A stretch of DNA of 64,000 bases from Moritella sp. JT01 (lineage in GTDB: Bacteria > Pseudomonadota > Gammaproteobacteria > Enterobacterales > Moritellaceae), in the NCBI RefSeq assembly GCF_001574435.1, contig NZ_LOCN01000004.1, positions 157,672 through 221,671 on the forward strand, in the 5' to 3' direction. Each line of letters opens with the position of its first letter. Position 1 is the stretch's first letter. Position numbers and translations under genes: made by a program. The notes below the pieces were generated by a model that was not told the DNA's origin, did no database searches, and saw only the letters and a program-made list of their open reading frames with translations. This document shows, piece by piece, positions 1-10,521 of the stretch.

Positions 1-2
1 GG

Positions 3-590
3 CCTGTTGATGCCGTGCTTGGTGAAAATGGCGCATTCATTATGGAAAAACAAAACAGCTATTTAACACTGCGCGCCAATCGGACAATGGACGAAATAGC
101 GGAGCAACAAGCAAAACTAAAACAACAAATCATCGCGATTTTAGCTGACTATCCAACACTCAATTTAACGCTTGATCAGTCATATCGCTTGTGTGAAGTC
201 GCCATTGATATTGGCCAGAATCGAGATCGTGTTGATGAGGTGATTATTGCTGAGGTTGTCGCTAAAATACATGCCCTAGGTGCACATGCCACAGCCAGCT
301 CAATTCATATTAATGCATGGTATGGCGAGCATTCAAAAAAAGCGACATCACTGCAATTTTTAGCGGAAAAGGGATTATCCACGCACGAAATACTGAATAA
401 TGCTTGTTACGTGGGAGATTCAATGAATGATCAGCTGATGTTTGAAGCGCTGCCTAAAACAGTCGGGGTTGCCAATATAAAAGATTACTGGGACAAACTC
501 AATCATCACCCCGCGATTGTAATGAGTCAACCAGGTGGGTTCGGTTTTGCTGAGTTTACTAAGCAATTACTTGATTTAAAAAGCCGTTAG
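3..590 (+). CDS. HAD-IIB family phosphatase, 3' part (5' end outside window)
   Basis: C-terminal part of a cytoplasmic haloacid-dehalogenase-fold phosphatase. The frame is open to the left window edge (it reads PVDAVLGENGA before the first possible GTG start at 15), so the catalytic DxD nucleophile motif is missing only because the window cuts it off. Visible parts are GENGA, typical of Cof/HAD-IIB members, a lysine in HSKKATSLQFL (motif III) and the metal-binding GDSMND (motif IV) near the end. This architecture fits sugar-phosphate phosphatases, but the substrate cannot be deduced. It is followed by a bidirectional hairpin and the convergent MFS gene. Confidence 0.75.
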   Translation, partial: PVDAVLGENGAFIMEKQNSYLTLRANRTMDEIAEQQAKLKQQIIAILADYPTLNLTLDQSYRLCEVAIDIGQNRDRVDEVIIAEVVAKIHALGAHATASSIHINAWYGEHSKKATSLQFLAEKGLSTHEILNNACYVGDSMNDQLMFEALPKTVGVANIKDYWDKLNHHPAIVMSQPGGFGFAEFTKQLLDLKSR

Positions 591-611
591 ATACAAAAAT
601 ACGACCAACTG

Positions 612-642
612 AAAACGGATAGCTAATTACGCTATCCGTTTA
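612..642. terminator. Bidirectional terminator between HAD gene and MFS gene
   Basis: An 11-bp perfect inverted repeat (AAACGGATAGC / GCTATCCGTTT) with a 7-nt loop sits between two convergent genes, with A-rich and T-rich flanks, so it can serve both strands. Confidence 0.7.
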
Positions 643-662
643 AAGCATACTCGAAGCTGCAA

Positions 663-1805
663 TTAGATGTGTTTACTGCGTACCAATAACAACACTGGTA
701 CCACGGCAATCGCCATCAAGATGAAGATATTTTCTTTTAAATCGGGATAAAATAGTCCTGATAAAAATGTCAGTAACGCAATCGCCAGACTGAATGGGAT
801 TGCCGCATAAATAGCTTGTACCGTCATGGTATCTTCATCAGCTACATTTTCGGATATATAACGCATCGCCGCCAAATGCGCGATACCAAATGTCACGCCG
901 TGTAATAGTTGCGACAACATGATCACAGTCACATCCACCGCATAACTCAGCGTTAACCAACGAACAATACTGCCTAAGGTCGCAATCACAAACATCGTCG
1001 CCATACTGGTATTGGCAAACAATCGACGTCCGATAGCCAAAAAGAAGATCTCACCGACAACACCCATACTCCAAAAGTAACCAATGTAGGTTTCGCTAAT
1101 ACCAATGTCCTGCCAATACACAGCACCAAAACCATAATAGGCGGCATGTGCGCCTTGCAGTAATGCAGTGATTAACAAAAATGGCCAAAAACTTGGACGA
1201 CTTAAAATAGCAATAAAGCTACTGCTACGCTTACTACTCGTCGTCGTATCTTGCGGCATATTACGCGCAGGGGTCACGGTTAATAATAACAATGCTGCTA
1301 AACCCACAATAATCGTGAACAAAATAACTTGATGATCAAACGATTCGACCAGTACTCCAGTCAGTGCGCTCGCCAGCATAAAGCCTATTGAGCCCCATAA
1401 GCGAGTCCTACCGTAATCCATATTATTATAGCGAACGAGCTTTGCCGCCATCGCTTCACCTAACGCCATTAACGGTGAAAAGACAAAGTTGGTGATCACC
1501 ACCAACAGAAAAACCACATACACATTATTGCTCAAGTAAAAACCAGCAAAGGTAATAATACTGGTTAGCGTTAAGCGGCGCATCGCCTGCAATAATGAAA
1601 CTGTGGTTGTTAAGTTACGGGTTAACAATAAAGCACCAGCAGAACGTGCGATCAAGGCAAAAGCAAGCATGGTCCCGATCATCTCGGTAGACATACCTTC
1701 GCCTTTTAACCACAACGCCCAAAATGGCAGCAGAACACCATAGACACCAAAGAATCCAAGGTAATATAACCCCATCCATAAGGTAGATGGCAGTGAATAT
1801 GACAT
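663..1805 (-). CDS. MFS transporter, HcaT (3-phenylpropionate) type
   Basis: Inner-membrane major-facilitator protein of 380 residues with about 12 hydrophobic segments. The N-terminus (LPFWALWLKGEGMSTEMIGTML) and the later DYGRTRLWGSIGFMLASALTG closely follow the pattern of E. coli HcaT, the putative 3-phenylpropionate/H+ symporter of the MFS_1-like family. No aromatic catabolic genes are nearby, so the substrate is open. It stands alone, divergent from acs and convergent with the HAD gene. The start is the ATG at 1805. Confidence 0.75.
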   Translation of the reverse strand: MSYSLPSTLWMGLYYLGFFGVYGVLLPFWALWLKGEGMSTEMIGTMLAFALIARSAGALLLTRNLTTTVSLLQAMRRLTLTSIITFAGFYLSNNVYVVFLLVVITNFVFSPLMALGEAMAAKLVRYNNMDYGRTRLWGSIGFMLASALTGVLVESFDHQVILFTIIVGLAALLLLTVTPARNMPQDTTTSSKRSSSFIAILSRPSFWPFLLITALLQGAHAAYYGFGAVYWQDIGISETYIGYFWSMGVVGEIFFLAIGRRLFANTSMATMFVIATLGSIVRWLTLSYAVDVTVIMLSQLLHGVTFGIAHLAAMRYISENVADEDTMTVQAIYAAIPFSLAIALLTFLSGLFYPDLKENIFILMAIAVVPVLLLVRSKHI

Positions 1806-2102
1806 GTTAACCCTCTAATTATTAGTAAATTACACTGTAATAAGTGCAGCTATTTTGCGCTTTTATCATGAATAAATCATTAAGAAAAATAAATTAAAAA
1901 GTTGCGTGAAGTAACATTTTTGAAATCACATATTAGCTATATAAGTCAAACTATCACAAAAACTCAGTGCTAATACTAAAGTCGTATTGATAGAAGTTTA
2001 CCGCCGTGTCATTTTTATTCACAAGAGATGTGCACAACCGCAAGCGACATAGCGATATCACATCCAAAATAAAAAGGAATTAAATACCATTAAGGAAGAA
2101 CA

Positions 2103-4049
2103 ATGAGCGACACTAAACTATATCCGGTACCTGCAGAATTTGCGCAAAACAGTTTATTAAATGACAGTGCTTATCAAGCTATGTATAAGCATTCAATTAC
2201 CGATCCGGAAGAATTTTGGCGTGAACAAGGGCAAATCGTTGATTGGATCAAGCCTTATAGCCAAGTCAAAAGCACCAGTTTCCAACCTGGTAGTGTCGAC
2301 ATTAAATGGTTCCAAGACGGTAAACTCAATGTCTCAGCTAACTGCCTTGATCGTCACTTAAAAGATAACGCCAACAAAACGGCAATCATTTGGGAAGGCG
2401 ATGATCCCAAAGATTCAGCAAAACTTACTTATCAAGAAGTCTATGAAAAAGTCTGTCAGTTTTCAAATGCGTTAAAAGCCCAAGGCATTAAAAAAGGTGA
2501 CGTAGTTTGCCTGTATATGCCAATGGTGCCAGAAGCCGCTATCGCAATGCTTGCTTGTACACGTATTGGTGCAGTACACACGATTGTATTTGCTGGTTTC
2601 TCTGCTGAAGCACTGGCCGATCGTATTGATAACTGCGGGGCTAAATTAGTGATCACCGCCGATGAAAGTCTACGCGCGGGACGTATTACCCGACTCAAAG
2701 ATTGCGTTGATAATGCTTTAGCCAAACCACAAGTAACCAGCGTTAAAAATGTCATCGTATTTGCACGAACCAACGCAGATATTACTTGGCATGAGGGCCG
2801 CGACCTATGGTGGCATGATGTCGTAAAAGACCAGCCAAGCGAATGCGAACCAGAAGCGATGAACGCCGAAGACCCATTATTCATCCTTTATACTTCAGGC
2901 TCGACCGGTAAACCCAAAGGTGTATTGCATACCACTGGTGGCTATCTTGTTTATGCAACCATGACCTTTAAGTACGTCTTTGATCACCAAGACAATGACG
3001 TATTCTGGTGTACTGCCGATGTTGGTTGGATCACGGGTCACAGTTACTTGGTTTATGGGCCACTTGCGAATGCCGCTACCACGGTATTATTTGAAGGTGT
3101 ACCAAACTACCCTGATACTGCGCGTATGTGTCAGGTTATTGATAAACACCAAGTCACCACACTTTATACTGCACCAACTGCCATTCGAGCACTGATGGCC
3201 AAAGGCGATGATGCCATCACAGGCACTAAGCGTACCTCGCTTCGACTAATGGGCTCGGTGGGAGAACCAATCAATCCTGAAGCATGGAAATGGTATTACG
3301 ACAAGATTGGCAACTCATCAACACCGATTGTTGATACTTGGTGGCAAACAGAAACTGGCGGGATCTTAATTACCCCTCTGCCAGGCGCTACGGCACTGAA
3401 ACCTGGCTCTGCAACCCGTCCATTCTTTGGTATTAGCCCAGCCTTGGTCGATAATGAAGGTAACTTATTAGAAGGCGAAAACGAAGGTAACTTAGTCATC
3501 TTAGATTCTTGGCCTGGACAAATGCGTGGTATTTATGGTGACGAAAGCCGTTTTGAAGAAGCTTATTTTTCAACATTCCCGAACATGTACTGCACGGGTG
3601 ATGGTGCCAAACGTGATGCTGATGGTTATTACTGGATCACAGGTCGTGTAGATGATGTCCTTAATGTCTCAGGTCACCGTATGGGCACAGCAGAAATTGA
3701 AAGTGCATTAGTGTCGCACAGTAAAATTGCGGAAGCCGCGGTCGTCGGTGTACCACACGATATTAAAGGGCAAGGTATTTATGCATACGTGACACTTAAT
3801 GCGGGCGAAAAAGCGGACGACGCATTAATCGCCGAAGTAAAACAATGGGTGCGCAACGAAATTGGTGCGATTGCCACACCAGATACGTTACATTGGACAC
3901 AAGCACTACCAAAAACGCGTTCAGGTAAGATCATGCGTCGTATTCTGCGTAAGGTCGCAACCAATGATACGGATTCGTTAGGGGATACATCCACGTTAGC
4001 AGATCCAAGCGTTGTTGATACTCTAATAGCCGAAAAGCAAAACGCATAA
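2103..4049 (+). CDS. acs: Acetyl-CoA synthetase
   Basis: AMP-forming acetate:CoA ligase, activating acetate through acetyl-AMP to acetyl-CoA in the cytoplasm. The 648 residues match the family length. The ATP-binding P-loop [12 protein letters not shown] is present (about residue 265), as are the WWQTETGG motif and the C-terminal [11 protein letters not shown], whose lysine is residue 609. That is the position acetylated by Pat and deacylated by CobB in Salmonella, so acetylation control is likely. A purine-rich SD (AAGGAAGAA) lies just before ATG 2103. The gene is monocistronic, with a strong terminator after it. I found no convincing CRP site in the roughly 300-bp upstream region. Confidence 0.97.
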   Translation: MSDTKLYPVPAEFAQNSLLNDSAYQAMYKHSITDPEEFWREQGQIVDWIKPYSQVKSTSFQPGSVDIKWFQDGKLNVSANCLDRHLKDNANKTAIIWEGDDPKDSAKLTYQEVYEKVCQFSNALKAQGIKKGDVVCLYMPMVPEAAIAMLACTRIGAVHTIVFAGFSAEALADRIDNCGAKLVITADESLRAGRITRLKDCVDNALAKPQVTSVKNVIVFARTNADITWHEGRDLWWHDVVKDQPSECEPEAMNAEDPLFILYTSGSTGKPKGVLHTTGGYLVYATMTFKYVFDHQDNDVFWCTADVGWITGHSYLVYGPLANAATTVLFEGVPNYPDTARMCQVIDKHQVTTLYTAPTAIRALMAKGDDAITGTKRTSLRLMGSVGEPINPEAWKWYYDKIGNSSTPIVDTWWQTETGGILITPLPGATALKPGSATRPFFGISPALVDNEGNLLEGENEGNLVILDSWPGQMRGIYGDESRFEEAYFSTFPNMYCTGDGAKRDADGYYWITGRVDDVLNVSGHRMGTAEIESALVSHSKIAEAAVVGVPHDIKGQGIYAYVTLNAGEKADDALIAEVKQWVRNEIGAIATPDTLHWTQALPKTRSGKIMRRILRKVATNDTDSLGDTSTLADPSVVDTLIAEKQNA

Positions 4050-4090
4050 CGCATAACGACCATAAGCGCTAGCGTGATCATAATCAACTT

Positions 4091-4130
4091 ATCGGTGTAA
4101 CCCTCGCCTTAGTTACACCGATTTTTTATT
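4091..4130 (+). terminator. Rho-independent terminator of acs
   Basis: An 11-bp perfect stem (ATCGGTGTAAC / GTTACACCGAT) with a 10-nt loop, followed by a T-rich tract (TTTTTTATTT). Confidence 0.85.
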
Positions 4131-4513
4131 TCCGATACCAATGAACAACCTCAGTATTCATATTCAATCATCTCTGCATAATGCCCTATCTACACCGTTA
4201 AATAAGTCATGCACAAATTATTCTAGCTGATCAAACTGTTACTCGAACAATATTATTGATAATCACATCAATAATCGGCCTGCCCCCCCCCTAAATAAGC
4301 GGTGTGAGCGAGATTAAACTTAGAGTGTAAACTTTAATAAAATATCAGATAAGACCAGTTAAATGCTGTTATATTCTACGAAAATCATATAGTGTGTAGG
4401 GAATTAGCAACAATCATACTTTATATTACTTTATGATTGAAGTTTTCAGAAAAGCTAGCAAAGACAACGCGTTTAGCGACGTTAGCGTCATTTTACCAGA
4501 CAATGGAAGCAAT
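4131..4513. other. Non-coding gap acs-aroQ
   Basis: Non-coding stretch that must carry the aroQ-accBC promoter. I see no confident promoter. A run of nine C (4283-4291) stands out in otherwise AT-rich DNA. An in-frame extension of aroQ could start at 4433 but has no SD and lengthens the protein beyond the family norm. Confidence 0.5.
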
Positions 4514-4972
4514 ATGTCGAACAAACTCAGAATATTGTTACTCAACGGACCGAATCTAAATCTTTTAGGTAAAAGAGAACCTGAGACTTACGGCTATCAA
4601 ACACTTAGTGACATTGTAGAACATTTAAACGATGTTGCAACTCAGCACGATATTGATCTGCGCCACGAACAGTCTAACGCAGAACACGAGCTCATTAATC
4701 ATATTCATGCAGCGATGGGAAATACTGATTTTATCATTATTAACCCAGCTGCATATACGCATACAAGTGTCGCAATTAGAGATGCATTATTAGGGGTTTC
4801 AATCCCATTTATCGAAGTACACCTCTCTAATGTACACGCACGAGAACAATTTCGTCATCATTCTTATCTGTCAGATATCGCCAAAGGCGTTATTTGTGGA
4901 TTAGGGGCTGATGGTTATGAATTTGCGTTGCTTTCTGCTGCCAAACAGCTAAAGCAAACTAACAACAAATAA
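4514..4972 (+). CDS. aroQ: 3-dehydroquinate dehydratase, type II
   Basis: Converts 3-dehydroquinate to 3-dehydroshikimate in the shikimate pathway; type II enzymes form dodecamers. At 152 residues it has the usual length. [17 protein letters not shown] carries the conserved N-terminal loop with the catalytic tyrosine, followed by NPAAYTH and [11 protein letters not shown] with the conserved histidine. I chose ATG 4514 over the open upstream extension (4433) because GGAAG sits 5 nt before it and homologues start with the same LLLNGPN strand. It is followed after 13 nt by accB; the aroQ-accB-accC order is usual in gammaproteobacteria. Confidence 0.95.
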   Translation: MSNKLRILLLNGPNLNLLGKREPETYGYQTLSDIVEHLNDVATQHDIDLRHEQSNAEHELINHIHAAMGNTDFIIINPAAYTHTSVAIRDALLGVSIPFIEVHLSNVHAREQFRHHSYLSDIAKGVICGLGADGYEFALLSAAKQLKQTNNK

Positions 4973-4985
4973 TAAAGAGATTATG

Positions 4986-5426
4986 ATGGATATCCGTAAA
5001 ATTAAAAAACTGATTGAACTTGTTGAAGAATCTGGCATTGCAGAATTAGAGATTTCTGAAGGCGAAGAGTCTGTTCGAATCAATCGTTTTAGCAGCGTGG
5101 CACCACAAGTACAATACGCACCTGCTCCTGTAGCACCTGTGGCAGCGCCGACTCCAGCGGCAGCAGTTGAAGCAGCTCCAGCAGAAGTAGCGGGCCATCA
5201 AGTTCGTTCTCCTATGGTTGGTACTTTCTATAATGCCGTATCTCCAGGTGCAGCACCGTTTGTTGCTATTGGCCAAACAGTCAATGTTGGCGATACACTT
5301 TGTATCCTAGAAGCAATGAAAATGATGAACCAAATTGAATCAGATAAAGCAGGCGTAGTTAAAGCTATCCTAGCAACAGACGGTCAAGCTATTGAGTTTG
5401 ATGAACCTCTTTTCATCATTGAATAA
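4986..5426 (+). CDS. accB: Biotin carboxyl carrier protein of acetyl-CoA carboxylase
   Basis: Carries the biotin of acetyl-CoA carboxylase, the first committed step of fatty-acid synthesis. It has an N-terminal MDIRKIKKL helix, a flexible Ala/Pro-rich linker (about residues 38-66) and a C-terminal biotinyl domain with EAMKMMN. The biotinylated lysine (about K112) is 34 residues from the end, as in E. coli. Two ATGs are adjacent (4983, 4986); 4986 gives the canonical MDIRKIKK start and better spacing from AGAGA. It probably forms one transcript with aroQ and accC. Confidence 0.96.
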   Translation: MDIRKIKKLIELVEESGIAELEISEGEESVRINRFSSVAPQVQYAPAPVAPVAAPTPAAAVEAAPAEVAGHQVRSPMVGTFYNAVSPGAAPFVAIGQTVNVGDTLCILEAMKMMNQIESDKAGVVKAILATDGQAIEFDEPLFIIE

Positions 5427-5440
5427 CGACGGAGTTTACA

Positions 5441-6799
5441 ATGTTGGATAAAGTTGTTATCGCCAATCGCGGCGAAATTGCACTACGTATTCTTCGCGCT
5501 TGTAAAGAATTAGGCATCAAAACTGTTGCAGTTCACTCAACCGCTGATCGTGAATTAAAACACGTATTGCTGGCTGATGAGACAGTTTGTATTGGTAAAC
5601 CTGCGGCAGTAGACAGCTACCTAAATGTACCTGCAATCTTAAGCGCAGCAGAGATCACAGGCGCAGTTGCCATTCATCCTGGTTACGGTTTCTTAGCTGA
5701 AAACGCTGATTTTGCTGAACAGGTTGAACATTCTGGTTTTATTTTCATCGGCCCTAAAGCTGAAACTATTCGTCTAATGGGCGATAAAGTATCTGCGATT
5801 GCGGCAATGAAAAAAGCCGGTGTACCTTGTGTTCCAGGTTCTGATGGTCCCCTTGATACAGACGCTCAACGCAATAAGAGCATTGCTAAACGCATCGGCT
5901 ATCCGATCATTATTAAAGCTGCCGGTGGCGGTGGCGGTCGTGGTATGCGTGTTGTTCGTGAAGAATCTGAATTACTTGATTCTATCGCACTCACGCGTAA
6001 CGAAGCCGGTTCATTCTTCGGTAATGACATGGTATACATGGAGAAATTCCTAGAGAATCCACGTCACATCGAAGTTCAAATACTGGCTGATGGTCAAGGT
6101 AATGCAATCTATCTTGGCGAGCGAGATTGCTCACTACAACGTCGTCATCAAAAAGTAGTTGAAGAAGCGCCAGCACCGGGCATTACCGCTGACATTCGTC
6201 GTCATATCGGTGAACGCTGCAGTCGTGCTTGTGTTGATATTAACTATCGTGGCGCTGGTACTTTCGAATTCCTGTATGAAAATGGCGAATTCTATTTCAT
6301 CGAAATGAATACCCGTATTCAGGTTGAGCACACGATCACCGAAATGGTTACTGGCATTGATTTAATCAAAGCACAGTTACGTGTTGCTGCTGGTATGCCA
6401 TTAACGATATCGCAAGATGAAGTGCGCTTAACAGGTCATTCAATTGAGTGCCGTATTAACGCCGAAGATCCAGAGACATTTATTCCAAGTCCTGGTCAAA
6501 TCAAACGTTTCCATGCCGCAGGCGGTTTTGGTGTACGTTGGGAATCGCATGTTTATGCGGGTTATAAAGTACCACCGCACTACGATTCAATGATCGGTAA
6601 GTTAATCACTTATGGTGAGAATCGTGACGTTGCGATCTCAAGAATGCGTAATGCATTAAGCGAGATGGTGATTGATGGTATTAAGACTAATATCCCACTG
6701 CATTTAGATATTTTAAGTGATGAAAACTTCCAGAATGGTGGCACTAACATCCATTATCTAGAGAAGAAATTAGCGCTAAAAGCGCAAAACGCGCAATAG
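5441..6799 (+). CDS. accC: Biotin carboxylase subunit of acetyl-CoA carboxylase
   Basis: ATP-dependent carboxylation of AccB-bound biotin. The 452 residues show the full ATP-grasp fold: N-terminal [13 protein letters not shown], glycine-rich loop [13 protein letters not shown], the [20 protein letters not shown] segment, and [10 protein letters not shown] with the catalytic region. The SD GGAG lies about 8 nt before ATG 5441, 14 nt after accB. It is the last gene of the operon, followed by a strong terminator. Confidence 0.97.
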   Translation: MLDKVVIANRGEIALRILRACKELGIKTVAVHSTADRELKHVLLADETVCIGKPAAVDSYLNVPAILSAAEITGAVAIHPGYGFLAENADFAEQVEHSGFIFIGPKAETIRLMGDKVSAIAAMKKAGVPCVPGSDGPLDTDAQRNKSIAKRIGYPIIIKAAGGGGGRGMRVVREESELLDSIALTRNEAGSFFGNDMVYMEKFLENPRHIEVQILADGQGNAIYLGERDCSLQRRHQKVVEEAPAPGITADIRRHIGERCSRACVDINYRGAGTFEFLYENGEFYFIEMNTRIQVEHTITEMVTGIDLIKAQLRVAAGMPLTISQDEVRLTGHSIECRINAEDPETFIPSPGQIKRFHAAGGFGVRWESHVYAGYKVPPHYDSMIGKLITYGENRDVAISRMRNALSEMVIDGIKTNIPLHLDILSDENFQNGGTNIHYLEKKLALKAQNAQ

Positions 6800-6842
6800 G
6801 CTTTAAATCAGTTCTAAATAAGAGTTAAGCTCATTGAAGATC

Positions 6843-6880
6843 AAAAAACCCAAGCGATTTACTCGTCTTGGGTTTTTTAT
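6843..6880 (+). terminator. Terminator of aroQ-accBC
   Basis: AAAAAACCCAAG pairs with CTTGGGTTTTTT around a 12-nt loop; the T tract follows the stem directly. Confidence 0.85.
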
Positions 6881-7275
6881 TATGCGCCTAAAAGTTAGCT
6901 GGTATGACCTCTATAATAACCACCCTATTTATCTGCATTTCCGTCTCACATTACCGTTGATCATCTAAAACGCGTTATAAAAATAAGCGAAAAACACTAA
7001 ATGAAAATATTCGCATAAAACAAACCAAATAAATACACTCAAAAACAATAGCTTACACCGCATCGGTAAATGACACCGTTCGTTTAGAACATTTATCCTG
7101 AACCTGCATATAATTTTTATTCACCATTGCTATAGGCATTATTTTTTCGACCGTAAAAAAAAGTACTGTGTACAAGCACCCCGTAATCACTATACATTTT
7201 ATGGTAGTTTAATATCAATTTTAACAATGGGATAGGATATTTCATTGCGTCAACAGCGTTAATTTGGGGAATATT
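6881..7275. other. Non-coding gap accC-chitinase
   Basis: AT-rich non-coding stretch upstream of the chitinase gene. I see no ORF, RNA or repeat that I can support. Confidence 0.5.
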
Positions 7276-8931
7276 ATGAAGCTAAAATCTATACTTTCGG
7301 CGGCAATATTTACCGGCTTATTTTCAACAGCAGGTATTGCAGGGACGATCACTTCACAGGACGACAATGTGGTCGTTGGTTACTGGCACAACTGGTGTGA
7401 TGGTGGTGGTTATAAGGGGGGTAACGCCCCTTGTGTTGACCTCAGTGAAGTCAACCCGCAGTACAATGTAGTCAACATTTCATTTATGAAAGTTTATGAT
7501 ACCGCAGAAGGTCGAATCCCAACCTTTAAGCTAGACCCAACGATAGGTATGAGTGAAGCTGAATTTATCGAGCAGATCAATACCCTTAACAGTCAGGGAC
7601 GCAGTGTACTACTCGCCCTTGGTGGTGCAGATGCACATATCGAGTTAACTCGTGGTGATGAAGATGCACTCGCAGCAGAGATTATTCGTCTTACAGATCG
7701 TTATGGTTTTGATGGTCTCGATATCGACTTAGAACAAGCTGCGATTACAGCGAAAGATAATCAGTTTGTTATCCCGACCGCATTAAAAATGGTGAAAGAT
7801 CATTACCGTAAAACCGGTGACAACTTTATGATCACCATGGCGCCCGAATTTCCATACTTAACTGTAAATGGTGCTTATACACCTTATCTGACCGAGCTCG
7901 ATGGTTATTATGATTTTATTAACCCGCAATTCTATAATCAAGGTGGTGATGGTCTCTGGATTGAAGGCGTGGGTTGGATAGCACAAAATAATGACGAATT
8001 AAAAGAAGAATTTATTTACTATATTGCTGACTCTCTCATTAACGGCACGCGTAATTTCTACAAGATCCCACATGATAAACTGGTATTTGGACTGCCTTCG
8101 AGTAATGATGCCGCAGCCACCGGTTATGTCAAAGACCCTCAAGATTTGTATCGTGCGTTTGATCGTTTAAAAGCACAAGGACAACCACTGCGTGGTGTCA
8201 TGACCTGGTCAGTAAACTGGGATATGGGGACAGACGCAGCGAACAACAGTTACAATCAGCAGTTTATTAAAGATTACGGCAATTTTATTCATAATCAATT
8301 ACCGCCAGTCGTCGATATGACGCCAACCTTGGCTGGTATTGTCGATACACGCATCGAACTTAATGGTAGTTTTGATCCTTTAACAGGTATTACCGCTAAA
8401 GATTACCAGGGTAATGACATCACGGGTGATATAGAGATATCAGGTCATGTTGATACGAATCAAGTCGGTGAATATCTATTAACGTACAGCGTCAGCAGTG
8501 ATGATAAAACAGAAAACCAAGTGCGTAAGGTAACGGTATACGAAGTATTACCAAGCATTGAAGGTATCACAGATACCACGATTGTGATTGGGGGTCAGTT
8601 TGATCCAATGCAAGGAGTTACAGCAAACCATCCAACCCAAGGCGATCTCACCAGTAACATCACTGTCACAGGAGCGGTAAATACCGATGTTATAGGTGAA
8701 TACGAGTTAACTTATACCTTAACCTACGGCCAAGATAATCAACAGACCATGACGAATAAACGCACCGTTACCGTGGTTAGCGATATTGTTAATAACAGTG
8801 ATTGGCAAGCTGATACCGTCTATGTGGGCGGAGATAAAGTCACTCATAACGGTTCAACATGGACAGCGCAATGGTGGACTAAAGGTGAAGAACCGGGAAC
8901 AACAGGAGAATGGGGGGTTTGGCGCAAGTAG
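7276..8931 (+). CDS. Secreted GH18 chitinase (MmChi60-like)
   Basis: Extracellular chitinase of 551 residues. Order of parts: signal peptide (about 1-23, cleavage near GIAG), GH18 TIM-barrel (about 30-342) with catalytic motif DGLDIDLEQ whose acid is Glu153, two bacterial Ig-like/DUF5011-type repeats (about 346-425 and 428-510, both with LxGIxDTxI...GxFDP openings), and a C-terminal CBM5/12-type chitin-binding domain (about 512-551, aromatic YVGGD, WTAQWWT, GEWGVW). The domain set, length and Glu153 agree with what I know of Moritella marina MmChi60. ATG 7276 follows GGGGA by 5 nt; the TTG at 7264 is unlikely. The product would feed chito-oligosaccharides to marine growth. Regulation is not visible. 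Confidence 0.95.
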   Translation: MKLKSILSAAIFTGLFSTAGIAGTITSQDDNVVVGYWHNWCDGGGYKGGNAPCVDLSEVNPQYNVVNISFMKVYDTAEGRIPTFKLDPTIGMSEAEFIEQINTLNSQGRSVLLALGGADAHIELTRGDEDALAAEIIRLTDRYGFDGLDIDLEQAAITAKDNQFVIPTALKMVKDHYRKTGDNFMITMAPEFPYLTVNGAYTPYLTELDGYYDFINPQFYNQGGDGLWIEGVGWIAQNNDELKEEFIYYIADSLINGTRNFYKIPHDKLVFGLPSSNDAAATGYVKDPQDLYRAFDRLKAQGQPLRGVMTWSVNWDMGTDAANNSYNQQFIKDYGNFIHNQLPPVVDMTPTLAGIVDTRIELNGSFDPLTGITAKDYQGNDITGDIEISGHVDTNQVGEYLLTYSVSSDDKTENQVRKVTVYEVLPSIEGITDTTIVIGGQFDPMQGVTANHPTQGDLTSNITVTGAVNTDVIGEYELTYTLTYGQDNQQTMTNKRTVTVVSDIVNNSDWQADTVYVGGDKVTHNGSTWTAQWWTKGEEPGTTGEWGVWRK

Positions 8932-8965
8932 TCAGTAACTAAACGCTTTATAAATACATAACCTA

Positions 8966-9003
8966 AAAAATCCAGTATTAGCACACGTTAATACTGGATT
9001 TTT
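8966..9003. terminator. Bidirectional terminator, chitinase / FAD oxidoreductase
   Basis: A 13-bp perfect inverted repeat (AAATCCAGTATTA / TAATACTGGATTT) with an 8-nt loop, A-run on the left and T-run on the right, between convergent genes. Confidence 0.85.
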
Positions 9004-9033
9004 CATGACATTTATTACTCACTGAACAGTGTA

Positions 9034-10488
9034 TTACTTATCTGCCTTACCGGCCGCATTAGCAAACTTAGCCAACTGTTTATCTAACCAGAAAGGTGCC
9101 GTTTCGTTATCTTCACAACGTTCTTTACGACGAATCGCATTACGTACCATCATGGTGCCTAACCAACGTATAGGCTCAGGAGGAAAGCCGCCTTTCGGCC
9201 CTGTCGTTAAGCCGTTATCACTCCATTTGTCATTATGGCCAAGCAACATAGATGATAATATTTTGCCACCGATCCAAGTCTGGCCAACGCCACTACCTGA
9301 ATAACCAAAGCCATAATAAATATTGCCTACGTCTTCAATTTTACCAAAAAACGGCAGTCCCGTTGCAGAACGATCGGAAGGGCCAGTCCAAGTCACGGCA
9401 AACTCTTCATCCACCAGCGTCGGAAATAATTTATCAAACGACTCACGTAATAACTTACCATAACGGGTCGATTTATCGAATAAAGGTCTGACTGCATTGC
9501 CATAAGAGAAATGATTACCTCCCTTACCTAACATTAAGCGGCCATCTGGCGTAGTACGGTAGTAATGCACAAAGGTACGTGAATCCAGTACGGTTTTGCC
9601 CTCTACCAAACCCATTTTTTTCAACTTTTCTGGTATTGGTTTAGTGATTGCCATGTCTGAAGATACGACTACGATCTTATTTTTAAATTGTGGAAATTGC
9701 TCTAACATCCAAGCATTCAATGCCATCACCGATTTCGTCGCGTAAACAGTCCCTTTCGGGGTATTAATCACAATTTTATGCTTTGTTTTTTTATTGCTGT
9801 TTGTTGACGTAATCGAATTATCATTAATGGCTAACATCGGGGTGTTTTCATAAATACGTACCCCGAACTGTTCTGCTACGCGCTTTAAACCACGCGCTAA
9901 TTTACCCGGTTGTACACTTGCGGCGACGGGAGAGAAATACCCAGACTGATGTAATTCAGACCCGGCATGTAACTGTACTTTCTTCGCTTCCCACGCCTGC
10001 CAACTGTTTAATTCATGTTTATCTAACGCGGCTAACGTTGCCTCTAAACCACCGGTTTGCGCAGTATTCGTCGCGGTAAATAGAGTCCCATCACGACGCA
10101 GTTCTGCATCAATTTGATACTTTAAACAAAAGGCTTCTATTTCATCCACGGCTTGCTCTGACGCTTTCACTAGTTCAACTGCCTGCGCTTCGCCATACAA
10201 ACGTCGCATCGACAAGTACTTGGTCGACCACGTTAACATGCAACCACCATTACGACCCGATGCGCCACTACCACAGAGACTTTTTTCGATGATCATTACA
10301 TCCAGTGTTGGTTGCTGCTGTTTTAGCTGAATCGCGGTCCATAACCCTGTGTAACCACCACCAACAATACACACATCTGCGACGGTATCTGCAGTTAGGG
10401 TTTGTGGTTGCACATTATTCCGGTAGTCATCTTCAAGATCCATCGCTTGTTGGAACCAAAAAGGTTGAAATTCAGGCTGCTTAGTCAT
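9034..10488 (-). CDS. FAD-dependent oxidoreductase of the AEP cluster
   Basis: DAO/GlcD-type flavoprotein (pfam01266 fold), 484 residues. The Rossmann motif VCIVGGGYTGLWTA lies near residue 40, with GASGRNGG soon after and a C-terminal FGYSGSGVGQT FAD-contact stretch. Members of this group recur beside AEP uptake and catabolic genes (the TIGR03329 'aminophosphonate oxidoreductase' concept). They are proposed to oxidise AEP or a related amino-phosphonate to phosphonoacetaldehyde, parallel to PhnW. Which substrate applies here cannot be read from the sequence. I start at ATG 10488 (MTKQPEF...), because the longer frame would need a TTG at 10566. A hairpin with a T-run separates it from phnX, so its expression may be uncoupled. 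Confidence 0.8.
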   Translation of the reverse strand: MTKQPEFQPFWFQQAMDLEDDYRNNVQPQTLTADTVADVCIVGGGYTGLWTAIQLKQQQPTLDVMIIEKSLCGSGASGRNGGCMLTWSTKYLSMRRLYGEAQAVELVKASEQAVDEIEAFCLKYQIDAELRRDGTLFTATNTAQTGGLEATLAALDKHELNSWQAWEAKKVQLHAGSELHQSGYFSPVAASVQPGKLARGLKRVAEQFGVRIYENTPMLAINDNSITSTNSNKKTKHKIVINTPKGTVYATKSVMALNAWMLEQFPQFKNKIVVVSSDMAITKPIPEKLKKMGLVEGKTVLDSRTFVHYYRTTPDGRLMLGKGGNHFSYGNAVRPLFDKSTRYGKLLRESFDKLFPTLVDEEFAVTWTGPSDRSATGLPFFGKIEDVGNIYYGFGYSGSGVGQTWIGGKILSSMLLGHNDKWSDNGLTTGPKGGFPPEPIRWLGTMMVRNAIRRKERCEDNETAPFWLDKQLAKFANAAGKADK

Positions 10489-10521
10489 GATCACACTCTG
10501 TGTACTTTTATTTTCATGTAA

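Noticed and set aside
2000..2075. CRP-like half sites before acs (TGTCATTTTTATTCACA, GATATCACA)
   Set aside because: The TGTCA and TCACA halves are 7 bp apart instead of 6, and the second has only one good half. Not enough to call a CRP site.
2456..2884. 142-codon ORF antisense to acs
   Set aside because: Shadow of the acs reading frame; no start signal or family.
4283..4291. Run of nine C upstream of aroQ as a phase-variation tract
   Set aside because: It lies in a non-coding stretch, far from a recognisable promoter spacer; may be simple chance or a sequencing artefact.
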